DNA from: Paenibacillus sp. LHD-117
Lineage (GTDB): Bacteria > Bacillota > Bacilli > Paenibacillales > Paenibacillaceae
Direction: 5' to 3'
Length of the DNA stretch: 64,000 bases
Assembly: GCF_030929555.1 (NCBI RefSeq)
Contig: NZ_JAVFVT010000004.1
Span: 62,001 to 126,000, forward strand
A program made the translations under genes and the position numbers. The notes under the pieces are model-generated. The model did not search any database. It was not told the DNA's origin and was given only the letters and a program-made list of their open reading frames with translations. Shown here piece after piece: positions 35,985-47,269 of this stretch. The stretch's first letter is position 1. The number at the start of each line of letters is the position of its first letter.

Positions 35985-37604
35985 TTGCTAGCCATGACGA
36001 AACAAACCTTTATAAAAGGAGCCATGATCCTGCTCGCCGCCGGCATCGTGAACCGGATACTTGGCTTCGTTCCGCGGATTACGCTCCCGCGGATCATCGG
36101 CGCGGAAGGCGTGGGGCTCTATCAATTGTCCTACCCGTTCCTCATCGTCATGCTGACCATCATCACCGGAGGCATTCCGCTTGCGATCGCCAAGTGGATC
36201 GCGGAGGCGGAATCGACAGGCGACACCCGCCGCGCCAATCATATTTTCCGCACTGCCATGTTACTGACGGTAGCCGTCGCTGTCGTGCTGACGATAGCCA
36301 TGCTGCTCTTCGCTCCTTACATTATCCGCTATCTGCTGCCGGACACGCGAGTCTATCGCACTTTCCTCATGATGACGCCCCTGCTTCTGATCATAGGCGT
36401 TTCTTCCGTATACCGCGGATACTTCCAAGGCAAACAAAACATGATTCCTGGCGCTCTGTCCCAGACGCTCGAGACGATCATCCGGATTATCGCTTCGCTC
36501 GTCTTCGCCTACATGCTGCTGCCATACGGTCTCGAATGGGCGGCAGCCGGCGCCATGCTTGGCGTTGTCGCGGGAGAGCTCGGGGGATTAGCCGTGCTGT
36601 TGTGGAATTTTCGAAGACGCAAGGAAGATCGTAAATCGAGGAAGACAGTAGCCGATAGGGACGAACCGGGAACCGCCGAGAATATGGGCAAAGGAACGAA
36701 CAGCGTCAAGAAGGGCGCTGTCGGCAGCGAGCCGGTCCTGAAGCGGCTGCTTGGTTTATCCCTTCCGGTTACGGGTAGCAAGCTGGTCGGTTCGTTATCC
36801 TATTTGCTGGAGTCGATCTTCACCGCCAAAAGCCTGGCCGCGGCAGGGATCGTAACCGGCATTGCCACTGCGCAATACGGGGCGCTGCAAGGCATGATCA
36901 TTCCGCTGCTGCTGCTTCCCACGGCATTAACTTATTCGCTGGCCGTATCGCTCGTACCGTCGTTGTCGGAAGCCGCCGCGCGCGGCGACAAGGCGCTGAT
37001 TCAGAAAAGGATGCATCAATCGATGCGGATCGCTCTTGTATCCGGCGCACCGTTCGTCGTCGTCATGAGTTTGTTCGCCGAGCCGCTGTGCCGCATCATT
37101 TATGCGCATGAGGAATATGCCCCGATGCTTCAGCTTATGGCGCCGATCGGCATATTTATTTACCTGCAGGCTCCGCTGCAGGCCGCGCTTCAAGCGCTCG
37201 ACAAACCCGGGTCGGCGCTCATGAATACGTTCATTGGTGCGGCGGTGAAGCTTATACTGATCGTGCAGCTGGCGTCCAAGCCGGAACTTGGCATCTACGG
37301 CGCTTTGATCGCGATCAACGTCAATATCGTGCTCGTGACGCTTCTGCACGGCATTAGCGTGCTTCGTTTTATCGGCTTCCGCATGAAATTCACTGATTTC
37401 GTCAAAGTAGGCGCAGCCATGGTCATCATGGGAGCGGCCGCGCAATGGATCATGCACCGCATGCCGATGACGCTGGAATGGATCGCCCTCGTGTCCGCGT
37501 GCTTCATTAGCGTCATTCTTTATCTGCTGCTCATGATTTGGATGAAAATCATCGATCGTCACGACATTGCGCGCATCCCTTGGATCGGCGCGTGGTTTAG
37601 GTGA
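35985..37604 (+). CDS. spoVB: Stage V sporulation protein B (polysaccharide flippase family)
   Basis: 539 residues with about fourteen membrane helices of the MATE/MOP flippase type. FIKGAMILLAAGIVNRILGFVPRITLPRIIGAEGVGLYQL at the start and YPFLIVMLTIITGGIPLAIAKWIAEAE are typical. A hydrophilic loop at about residues 208-245 is longer than usual. SpoVB is needed for spore cortex formation and probably moves a lipid-linked precursor across the forespore membrane. The TTG at 35985 has AAGGAG 5 nt before it; the ATG at 35994 is the alternative. It is divergent from comN and overlaps the convergent DUF421 gene by 8 bp. Confidence 0.93.
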   Translation: MLAMTKQTFIKGAMILLAAGIVNRILGFVPRITLPRIIGAEGVGLYQLSYPFLIVMLTIITGGIPLAIAKWIAEAESTGDTRRANHIFRTAMLLTVAVAVVLTIAMLLFAPYIIRYLLPDTRVYRTFLMMTPLLLIIGVSSVYRGYFQGKQNMIPGALSQTLETIIRIIASLVFAYMLLPYGLEWAAAGAMLGVVAGELGGLAVLLWNFRRRKEDRKSRKTVADRDEPGTAENMGKGTNSVKKGAVGSEPVLKRLLGLSLPVTGSKLVGSLSYLLESIFTAKSLAAAGIVTGIATAQYGALQGMIIPLLLLPTALTYSLAVSLVPSLSEAAARGDKALIQKRMHQSMRIALVSGAPFVVVMSLFAEPLCRIIYAHEEYAPMLQLMAPIGIFIYLQAPLQAALQALDKPGSALMNTFIGAAVKLILIVQLASKPELGIYGALIAINVNIVLVTLLHGISVLRFIGFRMKFTDFVKVGAAMVIMGAAAQWIMHRMPMTLEWIALVSACFISVILYLLLMIWMKIIDRHDIARIPWIGAWFR

Positions 37605-38376
37605 ATTTTTTCTGATGGACGTCCACAAATATTTTTCCCTTATGATCGATTGTGCAGAGGAACACTTCCTTGAAATCATGTACATTTTCCTCTTGCAGCG
37701 CATTTTTGAGCCAGAATCGCGTCTTCTCGATTTTGGCAAGGTTTTCGTCCTGCACCTTGCCGTCCATAATAAGCGGAATCGGCAATATTTCGAATCGGTA
37801 GCCCGAAGGTATAATTTTTGTTTTCCCGCTTCGCGTTGGGTTTTGAGTTTGACCGTTCTTTACGCTCATTAGGTTCGAAACGGATGCGGTTGATTTCTCG
37901 GGTTCTTCCGAATTCGATTGATCGTCATCTTCCCTCGGAATAACCGACAGCTTCCCGCTTGTCTCAAGAATGGCGAATTCAACGTCGGCGACGGAAGTTA
38001 TTTTATTCTCTCGAAGCTGAAGCATCAAATCGTCCAAGTTATACCTCTGCTTACGCATGACGTCCTTGTTGATTTTCCCTTTGTCGATCAAGACGCTTGG
38101 CTTGCCGTCGAACAACAACCGGATTTTTCGATTGCTCATGGCGAGCAGCGCCATGCTGACCTGTATGACAAGCAGCGCTACCATCGGGACGACCCCATCC
38201 CAGATCGGCCTTTCGACATCTTCTATGACAATGACCGCGATCTCGGCGATCATAACCGAAATGATCAGATCCAGCACCGACAGTTTGCCGATTTCCCGCT
38301 TTCCCATTAACCGCATAATCAGGAATACGACAAAATAAATGACCGTAGTCCGGATCAACAGGCTCCACAATTCCAA
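37597..38376 (-). CDS. DUF421 membrane protein, YrbG-like
   Basis: 259 residues. Three N-terminal helices (LLIRTTVIYFVVFLIMRLMG, LIISVMIAEIAVIVIE, VVPMVALLVIQVSMALLAM), then the DUF421 cytoplasmic domain: IRLLFDGKPSVLIDKGKINKDVMRKQRYNLDDLMLQLR and the SVADVEFAILETSGKLSV motif. A charged linker (145-190) and a C-terminal domain ending EVFLCTIDHKGKIFVDVHQKK follow. The function is not established, although relatives affect spore germination and envelope properties in some bacilli. Its last 8 bp overlap the end of spoVB on the other strand. Confidence 0.88.
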   Translation of the reverse strand: MELWSLLIRTTVIYFVVFLIMRLMGKREIGKLSVLDLIISVMIAEIAVIVIEDVERPIWDGVVPMVALLVIQVSMALLAMSNRKIRLLFDGKPSVLIDKGKINKDVMRKQRYNLDDLMLQLRENKITSVADVEFAILETSGKLSVIPREDDDQSNSEEPEKSTASVSNLMSVKNGQTQNPTRSGKTKIIPSGYRFEILPIPLIMDGKVQDENLAKIEKTRFWLKNALQEENVHDFKEVFLCTIDHKGKIFVDVHQKKFT

Positions 38377-38611
38377 AGGTTAGCGCCTCCTCCGTTCATT
38401 CGGCCCGCGCGATAACCAGAGGGTGGCTCTCGGGCGGTCCGGCCTTCGCTCAAGCTCGTACAGCTATTCTCACCTTTGGGGCATCGCCTCATACGGAAGA
38501 AAGAACGCGAATATATGGCAAAATCTATGGCGGGCGCATGAACTCCTTGTACTATTTCGGCCGGCTTGGCCATATGGTGTACTAATACCATGAATCGAAT
38601 GGAGGAATAGG

Positions 38612-39004
38612 ATGAGCTCCGTCAAGCAATCCCCTAAACCGCCCGTAATCGGACCCCCGTTACTTGCGGGAGTCGCATTCTCCTTGATCTGGCTGGCAGC
38701 AGGCGCCCTGCTGCTGTCCTTCATGCTCCACTTCGGCAATATGAAAGAAAACGAGCTGGGAACCTACTCGATGCTCGTTCATGCCGCTTCCGCGCTGGCG
38801 GGAGGTTTCTCTTCGGGCAGACGTTCGGAGAGGCGCGGCTGGTATAACGGCGGATTGCTTGGCGGAATTTACGGCATTCTGGTCATCATCGTCAGCTTCC
38901 TCGCTTCCAACGCGTCTATATCCTGGCACAGCCTGCTGATGCTGGCAGCGGTTCTTCTGGCCGGAGCCTTTGGAGGAATGATCGGCGTCAATCTCAAAAG
39001 GTGA
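38612..39004 (+). CDS. TIGR04086-type membrane protein, YrzE-like
   Basis: 130 residues with four membrane helices (LLAGVAFSLIWLAAGALLL, TYSMLVHAASALAGGF, LGGIYGILVIIVSFLAS, LLMLAAVLLAGAFGGMIG). The conserved SGRRSERRGWYNGGLLGGIYG loop is typical of this Firmicute family. The ATG at 38612 has GGAGG 6 nt upstream. The order yrbG-yrzE-yajC is as in B. subtilis, although here it lies on the plus strand between minus-strand genes. Function unknown. Confidence 0.85.
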   Translation: MSSVKQSPKPPVIGPPLLAGVAFSLIWLAAGALLLSFMLHFGNMKENELGTYSMLVHAASALAGGFSSGRRSERRGWYNGGLLGGIYGILVIIVSFLASNASISWHSLLMLAAVLLAGAFGGMIGVNLKR

Positions 39005-39078
39005 GGAAACCTCCCTAAATTCCGTTACCTTCGCGACTTCGGCGCTTCCTTAAACGGTACGTCGAACCGGACGGATGG

Positions 39079-39263
39079 CTAACGGAGCGTACAGCCGCTA
39101 TTCTGCCTTTCATGCCTCATTTTAAAATCTAACGGAGTTACGCGCGCTTATTGGATGGATTTCTAGGGAAATGGCCACGTTTGACAGTCAATAGCGGCCT
39201 CCTGCTCCGTTAGAATTTGTTAACCGCCGATTTGAATCGAATAACGGCTTTGGCCTCCGTTAG
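39079..39263. repeat. Palindromic array of four 24-nt units
   Basis: Units: 39079-39102 CTAACGGAGCGTACAGCCGC+TATT; 39129-39152 CTAACGGAGTTACGCGCGCT+TATT; then inverted, 39190-39213 and 39240-39263, each reading CTAACGGAG...TATT on the minus strand. Both pairs have a 50-nt pitch, so the whole is an imperfect 185-bp palindrome with its centre near 39171. No ORF. The rest of the 39005-39325 gap holds nothing else I can name. Confidence 0.8.
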
Positions 39264-39325
39264 CCATCTCGCGCCTGATTGATTCATTTAGGTCGATCAC
39301 GGTCTAGTTAATCTCTATTCGTGTA

Positions 39326-39366
39326 CAAAAAAGAACGGCCCGCGGAATATTCCGCGGGCCGTTCTT
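39326..39366 (-). terminator. Terminator after yajC (perfect 36-nt palindrome)
   Basis: AAGAACGGCCCGCGGAAT at 39331 is followed directly by its own reverse complement to 39366, with six A residues before it on the plus strand giving the minus-strand T-run. Confidence 0.93.
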
Positions 39367-39375
39367 CTATGGCGA

Positions 39376-39696
39376 TTATTCCTTCTCCGTTGCGGCAGGC
39401 GCCGAGCTAACGACGGCGTTAACCGCGCTGCGCTCGAACGTCATCTTCGTCGTATCGTTGACGCGCAGAACGACCGTATCGTCGGCCATCTCCACGATCG
39501 TGCCGTGCAAGCCGCCGATCGTCGTCACTTTGTCGCCCTTCTTGATTTGGTTCAGCATGGAGCTGCGTTGTTTTTGTTTCTTCTGTTGCGGACGAATAAG
39601 CAAGAAGTAAAATACTGCGAACATCAGAATAAACGGCCAGATCAGCTGCCAAATGTTTTGGGAACCGCCAGCACCTTCTGCTAGTAATTGAGACAT
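39376..39696 (-). CDS. yajC: Preprotein translocase subunit YajC
   Basis: 106 residues. One membrane helix (WQLIWPFILMFAVFYFLLI) followed by RPQQKKQKQRSSML and the cytoplasmic domain with GDKVTTIGGLHGTIVEMADDTVVLRV, typical of YajC. It associates with SecDF. The ATG at 39696 has AGGGGTG 6 nt upstream. It lies 15 nt after tgt, as in most bacteria. Confidence 0.95.
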   Translation of the reverse strand: MSQLLAEGAGGSQNIWQLIWPFILMFAVFYFLLIRPQQKKQKQRSSMLNQIKKGDKVTTIGGLHGTIVEMADDTVVLRVNDTTKMTFERSAVNAVVSSAPAATEKE

Positions 39697-39710
39697 GGAA
39701 TTCACCCCTT

Positions 39711-40880
<1,170 letters not shown>

Positions 40881-40887
40881 TCATCCG

Positions 40888-41934
40888 TTATTCGATAAAC
40901 ATCGCGTCGCCGAAGCTGAAGAACCGGTACTCGCGTTCGATCGCTTCTTTGTACGCGCGCATAATATGTTCTCTTCCCGCTAGCGCGCTGACCAGCATGA
41001 CAAGCGTCGACTTCGGCAGATGGAAGTTCGTTAGCAACGCATCGACCAGCTTGAACGAATAGCCGGGATAAATAAAGATCGACGTCCAGCCGCTACAAGC
41101 TTCGATGGCCGCGCCTTCGAATCGGGCCGCCACCGTCTCCAGCGTGCGGGCCGACGTCGTGCCGACCGCCGCGATCCGCTTGCCTTCCGCCTTCGCCTCC
41201 CGGAGAATGGCCGCGTTTTCTTCGTCCAGCTCGTAATATTCCGCATGCATTTCGTGCTCTTCCACAAGCTCCGCCGACATCGGACGGAACGTGCCGAGGC
41301 CGACGTGAAGCGTAACGTATGCCAGCTTGACGCCTTTGGCTTGCAGCTTGCCCAGGAAGTCTTCCGTAAAATGTAGTCCCGCCGTCGGCGCGGCTGCCGA
41401 TCCTTGATGTTTGGAATATACCGTCTGGTATCGCTCGCGCTCTTCCAGCCGCTCTTTAATATAAGGAGGAAGCGGCATTTCGCCAAGCTTGTCGAGCAGC
41501 TCTTGGAAGATCCCTTCATAGAGGAACCTGATCTCTCGAGCGCCTATATCGCCTTCTGCGAGCACCTCTGCCTTCAGCAGCGGCTGTCCGTTCCCATCGT
41601 CGCCAAAGCCTACGACCGTTCCCGTCTTAAGCCGTTTCGCCGGTTTGGCGAGCGCCTCCCAGCGGTCCCCGTCCAGTTGCTTCAGCAACAGCAGCTCCGC
41701 CTTCGCCCCGGTATCGAGCTTCGCGCCCACCAATCTGGCGGGCAACACTCTCGTATTGTTCAGGACAAGCACGTCGCCATCGTTTAATCGGCCTTCCAAA
41801 TCCGTGAAAACGCCGTGACGGATCTCGCCCGATTCCTTGTCCAGCATCAGCAGCTTGGAAGCGGTTCGCTCCGCGAGCGGCGTCTGGGCGATCAGCCGTT
41901 CGGGCAATTCAAAATCAAACCAATTTACGTTCAT
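40888..41934 (-). CDS. queA: S-adenosylmethionine:tRNA ribosyltransferase-isomerase
   Basis: 348 residues. [24 protein letters not shown] at the start, [38 protein letters not shown], and [33 protein letters not shown] are all QueA signatures. It transfers the ribosyl part of SAM to preQ1-tRNA to give epoxyqueuosine. The ATG is at 41934. It is in a series with tgt and yajC. Confidence 0.96.
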   Translation of the reverse strand: MNVNWFDFELPERLIAQTPLAERTASKLLMLDKESGEIRHGVFTDLEGRLNDGDVLVLNNTRVLPARLVGAKLDTGAKAELLLLKQLDGDRWEALAKPAKRLKTGTVVGFGDDGNGQPLLKAEVLAEGDIGAREIRFLYEGIFQELLDKLGEMPLPPYIKERLEERERYQTVYSKHQGSAAAPTAGLHFTEDFLGKLQAKGVKLAYVTLHVGLGTFRPMSAELVEEHEMHAEYYELDEENAAILREAKAEGKRIAAVGTTSARTLETVAARFEGAAIEACSGWTSIFIYPGYSFKLVDALLTNFHLPKSTLVMLVSALAGREHIMRAYKEAIEREYRFFSFGDAMFIE

Positions 41935-41944
41935 ATCGAAGTAA

Positions 41945-44080
41945 TCATTCCTTAGCCAATGTTATGCCATTATAGTAGTATTTCAAAATATATTCATAGT
42001 CATACCCTTGCTTCGCCAGGCTGTAGGCGCCGTATTGCGAGAGTCCCACGCCGTGCCCGTAGCCGGTGCCTGAGAAGGCGAACGCCGGCGTCTTTGTCGC
42101 CGCGCGCACTTCGCCTTTGCCGTCAAGGACGAAGAGATGGTCTTGAGCGTAAGCGGCGGATTTGCCCCCGCTGCCCATGACGTACAGCTTCTTCGAATCG
42201 TCGGTTCTCGTCGACGTCGCTCCCGACGCGCCTCGAATCACGACTTTGCCGGTCTCTTCCACGTCGAACTTCGTGCTGGGGAGGGATCCGCCGTAACCTA
42301 AGGCCGAGCGCAGAGCGTCAGGCGACGAGACGCCGAGCTTCGCGCCGTTCACCGTCAATTCCGTTGCGCGGCCGGATGGTCCGCGCTTGCCGACTTCCAG
42401 GGAGGTAATCGGCCCCGTCACCTTCGGACTTACTCTCGCGTTCATGACCGTAAGCAGCTCGTCGCTCGTGAACGGGCCTCGCTCCCAACTCATCGGGTTG
42501 GACTCGATCACTTTGTCGATCGCGATCAGCGTAGTGCCTTTCTGTATCTGGGCGATGACGGGCACCGTATCCTGGATGACCGGATGGCGGCGAATGTTCG
42601 TCGCATCCGTGGTCGATTCCAATATGGCGCTGCCCGCTTCTGTCATTCGGCCCGTATCCGCAACCAGATCCTCGCGAATATAGCCGATCGCGCCGCTTGG
42701 CAATACGACGCGGTACCAGCTTCGAAGACCTGCCTCGGAAATATCGTCCGGACTGCCGACCGGCTGCAAATACGGGATGGCGTTATTCCACGCTTCGGAA
42801 GCATCGGCCGTCATGCCGCCTCCGCTCGATGAATAAATCGCTTCGATAACCTTGCCGTTGTAAAGAGCTACGACACCTTTCGTCGCTTCGACCGCGTCCG
42901 TCGAGGACGGGCGCTCCACGCTCGAGCCGAAATAAGCCTGGCTGAGCGTCGTATCGACGACATGAGCGATTTGGAAACCGAAACCTTTGTTCAGCGCGTA
43001 AGACCTTGCGGCCACCGCCTGCGCCTTCAGCGCCTCGAGCGGCCAGGATGTATACATCTCGACCGCCACGACGGAATACAGATATTCCTCGAACGGCAGC
43101 TCGTTAATGACGGCAAGCTTGCCATTAAACGAGCTAAGCTCGAAGCTTCCCCTATACGTCCGATTGCTTCGCTCAGCGAGTCCGATGACGGCATCGCCTG
43201 CCGGCGCGATCCATACCTTCATGTCGCCGCCGCCGGGGAATTGATACAGCTCGTGGCTCGCGTTCGCCTTGCCGCCAACCGTATGGTCCCTGCGAATGAT
43301 CATATGACGGGACTGAGGGGCGACGGCTTTGAGCGCCGCGCCGTTCGGGACGGCGGCCGCGGAGGCTTGAACGGCGGGCAGCCGTTCCTGCGCGGTCTCG
43401 CTGCCTACCATCACGGAGTAGGTTTCTTTCTCTCCGATGCTCCGCACGGCGACGAAGGCATCGAGACCCGCTCCGCCGAAAGCGGCCGCCGCCGTCTGCG
43501 CGTCCTTCTTGCTGCCGTACGGCGCCGTCTCCAAATGGAACGGGCCTTGCAGGGCGGGCTTGTACGCGCCGAGCAAACCTGTCAGCTTGGCGTCGCCCGT
43601 CCAACGGGCGAGCGCCACAGCAGCCTCCGCTTCGGTTTTGTATGTACCTTCAGCGACTTGGAACCGCGCCGCGCCGATCGTCGGGATCGACGTCAGGAAC
43701 GCCGCGCCGCCGCTTGCCTTCACGTATTGATATACGGCTAGCGCGGCAGCGAAAGTCTCCGACTCGTACAGCTTCGCCTTGTAATCGTCCGCGCCGAACC
43801 TTGCGCTCTGGTCCGCTGGGACGCCGAACCAGGCTTGCTCTCCGGCGGGCTCCCGAATGCCGACGCTTAAGCCCCCTTGCGACGAGAACGTCGCGGCAGG
43901 CGTCGTCGTATCGTATTTGCCGGGCAGGTGCAGAAATAATGCGACCCTTATCTTATCCAGAGTCGGCACCGCCGCGCTCGACGGCTGCGCCGTCCAGGTC
44001 GATGCCAGCAACGCCATTGCTATCGTCACAAGCGCAATTCGCCTGTATGACGGCTTATTTGGCTTGTTCGTCTTCCTCAT
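41945..44080 (-). CDS. SpoIID/LytB domain protein with SPOR-like repeats
   Basis: 711 residues. A signal peptide ([23 protein letters not shown]) is followed by SPOR-like segments (about 60-230; [20 protein letters not shown] and [20 protein letters not shown]), then a SpoIID domain with [22 protein letters not shown] and [13 protein letters not shown], carrying the catalytic Glu. A long insert (about 470-640) is followed by the domain end [19 protein letters not shown]. SpoIID proteins cut peptidoglycan stripped of peptides. This is much longer than SpoIID itself (about 340), so it is probably a vegetative or coat-associated relative. The ATG at 44080 has AGGAG 7 nt upstream. It lies between queA and ruvB. 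Confidence 0.85.
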   Translation of the reverse strand: MRKTNKPNKPSYRRIALVTIAMALLASTWTAQPSSAAVPTLDKIRVALFLHLPGKYDTTTPAATFSSQGGLSVGIREPAGEQAWFGVPADQSARFGADDYKAKLYESETFAAALAVYQYVKASGGAAFLTSIPTIGAARFQVAEGTYKTEAEAAVALARWTGDAKLTGLLGAYKPALQGPFHLETAPYGSKKDAQTAAAAFGGAGLDAFVAVRSIGEKETYSVMVGSETAQERLPAVQASAAAVPNGAALKAVAPQSRHMIIRRDHTVGGKANASHELYQFPGGGDMKVWIAPAGDAVIGLAERSNRTYRGSFELSSFNGKLAVINELPFEEYLYSVVAVEMYTSWPLEALKAQAVAARSYALNKGFGFQIAHVVDTTLSQAYFGSSVERPSSTDAVEATKGVVALYNGKVIEAIYSSSGGGMTADASEAWNNAIPYLQPVGSPDDISEAGLRSWYRVVLPSGAIGYIREDLVADTGRMTEAGSAILESTTDATNIRRHPVIQDTVPVIAQIQKGTTLIAIDKVIESNPMSWERGPFTSDELLTVMNARVSPKVTGPITSLEVGKRGPSGRATELTVNGAKLGVSSPDALRSALGYGGSLPSTKFDVEETGKVVIRGASGATSTRTDDSKKLYVMGSGGKSAAYAQDHLFVLDGKGEVRAATKTPAFAFSGTGYGHGVGLSQYGAYSLAKQGYDYEYILKYYYNGITLAKE

Positions 44081-44138
44081 TGACATGCTCCTCTCGTATG
44101 TATGGATCGCAAGTTGTTATCGTCCGTTCATCGGCTTG

Positions 44139-45143
44139 TTAGGGACGGCCGGGAATCGGCAGACCGAGATGACGGTACGCGCTGTCCGTAGCGATTCTTC
44201 CTCTCGGCGTCCGCTGCAGGAAACCGATTTGCATCAGATACGGCTCGTACACGTCTTCGATCGTCTGGCTTTCTTCCCCGATCGTCGCCGCGATCGTATC
44301 GAGTCCGACCGGACGCCCCGAGAAGGTTGTCATCATCGCGTGCAGCATCTTGTGGTCGATATGGTCGAGCCCCATCGGATCGACCTGCAACAGCTCTAGC
44401 GCGGAGCGCGCGATTTCGTGCGTGATGACGCCGTCTCCCCGCACCTGCGCGAAATCCCTGACGCGCTTCAGCAGCCGGTTCGCGATCCGCGGCGTCCCTC
44501 GCGAGCGCATCGCAATCTCTTCCGAAGCTTCGCCAACGATTGAGACATTCAAAATTTCGGACGCGCGTGATACGATAAATGCCAGCTCGTCCACTGTGTA
44601 GAATTCCAGCCTGCTCACGACGCCGAACCGGTCGCGCAGCGGCGCGGACAGCAATCCCGCGCGCGTCGTCGCGCCGATCAGCGTGAACGGCGGCAGATCG
44701 AGCCTGACCGAGCGCGCGCTCGGCCCTTTGCCGATCATAATGTCGAGAGCAAAATCCTCCATCGCCGGATACAGCACTTCCTCGACCGTGCGGTGGAGCC
44801 GGTGAATCTCGTCGATAAACAAGACGTCGCCTTCCTGCAGGTTCGTGAGAAGCGCCGCGAGATCGCCGGGACGTTCGATGGCGGGTCCGGACGTCGTGCG
44901 CAGGTTCACGCCGAGCTCGTTGGCGATAATATTGGACAACGTCGTTTTGCCGAGTCCCGGAGGACCGTACAACAGCACATGGTCAAGCGCTTCCTTGCGC
45001 ATCTTGGCCGCTTCGATATAGATTTTGAGATTCTCTTTCGCTTTGGTCTGTCCGATATATTCGGCCAGATAACGCGGCCTGAGGCTCAGCTCGACCGCTT
45101 GGTCTTCCATCATCAGGTTCGCGGAGATGATTCTGTCGTCCAT
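44139..45143 (-). CDS. ruvB: Holliday junction branch migration ATPase RuvB
   Basis: 334 residues. [20 protein letters not shown], Walker [21 protein letters not shown], Walker [18 protein letters not shown], sensor [21 protein letters not shown], and the winged-helix end [18 protein letters not shown]. It drives branch migration with RuvA. It lies 21 nt after ruvA. Confidence 0.97.
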   Translation of the reverse strand: MDDRIISANLMMEDQAVELSLRPRYLAEYIGQTKAKENLKIYIEAAKMRKEALDHVLLYGPPGLGKTTLSNIIANELGVNLRTTSGPAIERPGDLAALLTNLQEGDVLFIDEIHRLHRTVEEVLYPAMEDFALDIMIGKGPSARSVRLDLPPFTLIGATTRAGLLSAPLRDRFGVVSRLEFYTVDELAFIVSRASEILNVSIVGEASEEIAMRSRGTPRIANRLLKRVRDFAQVRGDGVITHEIARSALELLQVDPMGLDHIDHKMLHAMMTTFSGRPVGLDTIAATIGEESQTIEDVYEPYLMQIGFLQRTPRGRIATDSAYRHLGLPIPGRP

Positions 45144-45164
45144 GTTCGGTCTCTCTCCTTTCCG

Positions 45165-45803
45165 TTACCCTTTGAACAGCTGCTGCAGCGCCCGCTTCAT
45201 GAGCGAGTCGACGGACTCGTCCGGGGTAACGCTTCCTTGCAGGCCGTTCCACGCGCGGTCAAGCTCCGCAGCCGTATAGCCTAGAGCCGCGAGCGCTTCA
45301 CGCGCCTCTTCCCATGCGGTGCCGGCTCCTTGCCCGTTGCCGATGCCCGCCGCGCCAAGCTCGGCGGCAAAGCCGGCAGCCGTCAGTAGCAGCCCTTCGC
45401 CTCCCGCGCCGATCAGCTTGTCCTTCAAATCCAGCACCATGCGTTGAGCCGTCTTTTTGCCGATGCCCGGCAGCTTCGTCAGAAACGTTAAGTTCTCTTG
45501 CTGAATCGCCGCAATAATCGCTTCCGGACGCCCCGCGGACAAAACGCCGAGCGCCACGCGCGGACCGATCCCCGACACATCGAGCAGCTTGCGGAACAAC
45601 GTCTGCTGCTCCCTCGATTCGAAGCCGAACAGATGGATCGCGTCCTCCCGGACATGATGATGGATATAAACGACAATCGGTTCGTCCTTGCCCGCGAACG
45701 CGTACGGGTTCGGCGTGAACACGCGGTAGCCGGTATCTCTTACGTCCATCACGATGTATTCGGCTTCGATATGGACGACCGGTCCTCTTAAGTAATCGAT
45801 CAT
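45165..45803 (-). CDS. ruvA: Holliday junction branch migration protein RuvA
   Basis: 212 residues. OB-fold start [28 protein letters not shown], the two HhH motifs around [19 protein letters not shown] and [20 protein letters not shown], then an Ala/Gly-rich linker and domain III ([21 protein letters not shown]), which contacts RuvB. The ATG at 45803 overlaps the ruvC stop by 4 bp. Confidence 0.96.
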   Translation of the reverse strand: MIDYLRGPVVHIEAEYIVMDVRDTGYRVFTPNPYAFAGKDEPIVVYIHHHVREDAIHLFGFESREQQTLFRKLLDVSGIGPRVALGVLSAGRPEAIIAAIQQENLTFLTKLPGIGKKTAQRMVLDLKDKLIGAGGEGLLLTAAGFAAELGAAGIGNGQGAGTAWEEAREALAALGYTAAELDRAWNGLQGSVTPDESVDSLMKRALQQLFKG

Positions 45804-46303
45804 GAACGTTTCACCTCGTTGATTTTGTTAGCCAGCACCGCCGAGTGGGCATGGCAGATCGCCACGGCCAACGCGTCCGCGACGTCGTCGGGCTTCGGTA
45901 TCGCCGACAGCCTTAGGAACATCTTCACCATCTCCTGTACCTGCCGCTTCTCTGCCTTGCCATAGCCTACGACGGCCTGCTTCACTTGAAGCGGCGTATA
46001 TTCCGCAACCGGAAGCCCCCGCTGCGCCGCCGCCAAAATAATGACGCCACGCGCCTGCCCGACCGCGAACGCGGTCGTAACGTTGCGGTTGAAGAACAGC
46101 TTCTCTACCGCGACCGAATCCGGCTTGTACCGGTCCATCAGCGCGCCCGCCGATTCGTATATCTGCACCAGCCGAGTCTCGGCAGGCGTATGCGCTTCCG
46201 TCGTAATCGCGCCATATTGCACGGGCGTCAGCTTATGCCCGTTTTTGTCCACGAAACCAAAACCCGCAATCGCGATGCCGGGGTCAATGCCTAATACGCG
46301 CAA
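45800..46303 (-). CDS. ruvC: Crossover junction endodeoxyribonuclease RuvC
   Basis: 167 residues. Catalytic acids lie in [16 protein letters not shown] (Asp7), [24 protein letters not shown] (Glu) and [17 protein letters not shown] (two Asp). It resolves Holliday junctions. The start is TTG at 46303 with AAGGGG 8 nt upstream, which gives the family N-terminus. B. subtilis lacks ruvC and uses RecU, so its presence here sets this lineage apart from Bacillus. Confidence 0.95.
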   Translation of the reverse strand: MRVLGIDPGIAIAGFGFVDKNGHKLTPVQYGAITTEAHTPAETRLVQIYESAGALMDRYKPDSVAVEKLFFNRNVTTAFAVGQARGVIILAAAQRGLPVAEYTPLQVKQAVVGYGKAEKRQVQEMVKMFLRLSAIPKPDDVADALAVAICHAHSAVLANKINEVKRS

Positions 46304-46433
46304 GCCGTCAACCCCTTCAGTATGTAATAAAGACGAATAACTACGATTCTTGTCCGTCCTTCATTATAACAAAAGAAACCCGAAATGAGAACGAACGTTT
46401 GTCCATTCTGTGAGCGACCGATCGTAAAATGAC

Positions 46434-46462
46434 AAAAAAGCCGCCCGGCTGTCCGGGCGGCA
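46434..46462 (-). terminator. Terminator after bofC
   Basis: CCGCCCGG-ACAG-CCGGGCGG (46460-46441, minus strand) followed by six T residues. Confidence 0.92.
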
Positions 46463-46498
46463 ATTCGATTCGTTGATTTTAATGATATCCTTTAGAAT

Positions 46499-47125
46499 TC
46501 AGTAGCTATGTTTCTGGCTTGCCGCGTCCTCGGTTTCCATCGCATAATCGCTGTACGTCGACAACACGCTGTTGTATTCGTCGATATCGCTGACCCGAAT
46601 GCCCTGGGAAAGCTGGTCGAGCTGATCCTGCGGCAGACTGCTCTCCATGAACCTGACGTCCAGTTGGAAGAACGTTCGCATCACCTTCTCATTGCTCGGT
46701 TCCCCGTTGAACAAGGAGAAATTGCCGTTCCGATCCATGCCGAAATAAGCGTTCGACTTGCACTCGGACGACAGATCATCGATCTGCTGCATGACGCGCA
46801 CCGTCCGGCCGTCCTCTTCAAGGCTCGCGCTCCACTCCGGATGCTGCCTGAGCAGCTGGATGATCGTCTCCGGCTTCATCAGCCCGAGCGGCTCCGTCTC
46901 TTCTCCGCACACATAGATTCGATGAAGCTTCACTTGCACCGGGGCGTTCCTGTCTTGCAAGTAGCTGCCGATCGACGGCGTTTCATATAGGTCTGTCTCG
47001 GCGCAAGCCGGCTGCGGCGCGGCCGCTATCGCCAACATGATCGCAAATCCGCCTAACGTCCATAACGGCCTGCGGTTTCTTCGGATTTTTTTTTTGACTT
47101 GCTTCCACAAGCTGAACCACATCAT
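46499..47125 (-). CDS. bofC: BofC-like intercompartmental signalling protein
   Basis: 208 residues. A basic N-terminus and signal segment (LWTLGGFAIMLAIAAAPQPACA), then the BofC domain: VQVKLHRIYVCGEETEPLG, MKPETIIQLLRQHPEWSA, DDLSSECKSNAYFGMDRNGNFSLFNGEP. In B. subtilis BofC is made in the forespore and restrains SpoIVB-dependent pro-sigma-K processing; spoIVFA and spoIVFB at 59-61 kb belong to the same checkpoint. The ATG at 47125 has AAAGGGGG 7 nt upstream. It lies next to the safA-like gene as in B. subtilis. Confidence 0.85.
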   Translation of the reverse strand: MMWFSLWKQVKKKIRRNRRPLWTLGGFAIMLAIAAAPQPACAETDLYETPSIGSYLQDRNAPVQVKLHRIYVCGEETEPLGLMKPETIIQLLRQHPEWSASLEEDGRTVRVMQQIDDLSSECKSNAYFGMDRNGNFSLFNGEPSNEKVMRTFFQLDVRFMESSLPQDQLDQLSQGIRVSDIDEYNSVLSTYSDYAMETEDAASQKHSY

Positions 47126-47207
47126 GGGGAAGCCCCCTTTGGCTTTCGTTTTGCTGATAGTGTGCGCCAGAAATGGGTAATTATTCAGACATGGCAAACA
47201 ATGCGGC

Positions 47208-47250
47208 AAAATAAAGAAGCAAGCCCCGGCGCTGCGGAGCTTGCTTCTTT
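47208..47250 (-). terminator. Terminator after the safA-like gene
   Basis: AAGAAGCAAGC pairs with GCTTGCTTCTT around CCGCAGCGCCGGG on the minus strand, followed by TATTTTG. Confidence 0.85.
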
Positions 47251-47269
47251 TTCAGCTTATAAATCTACG

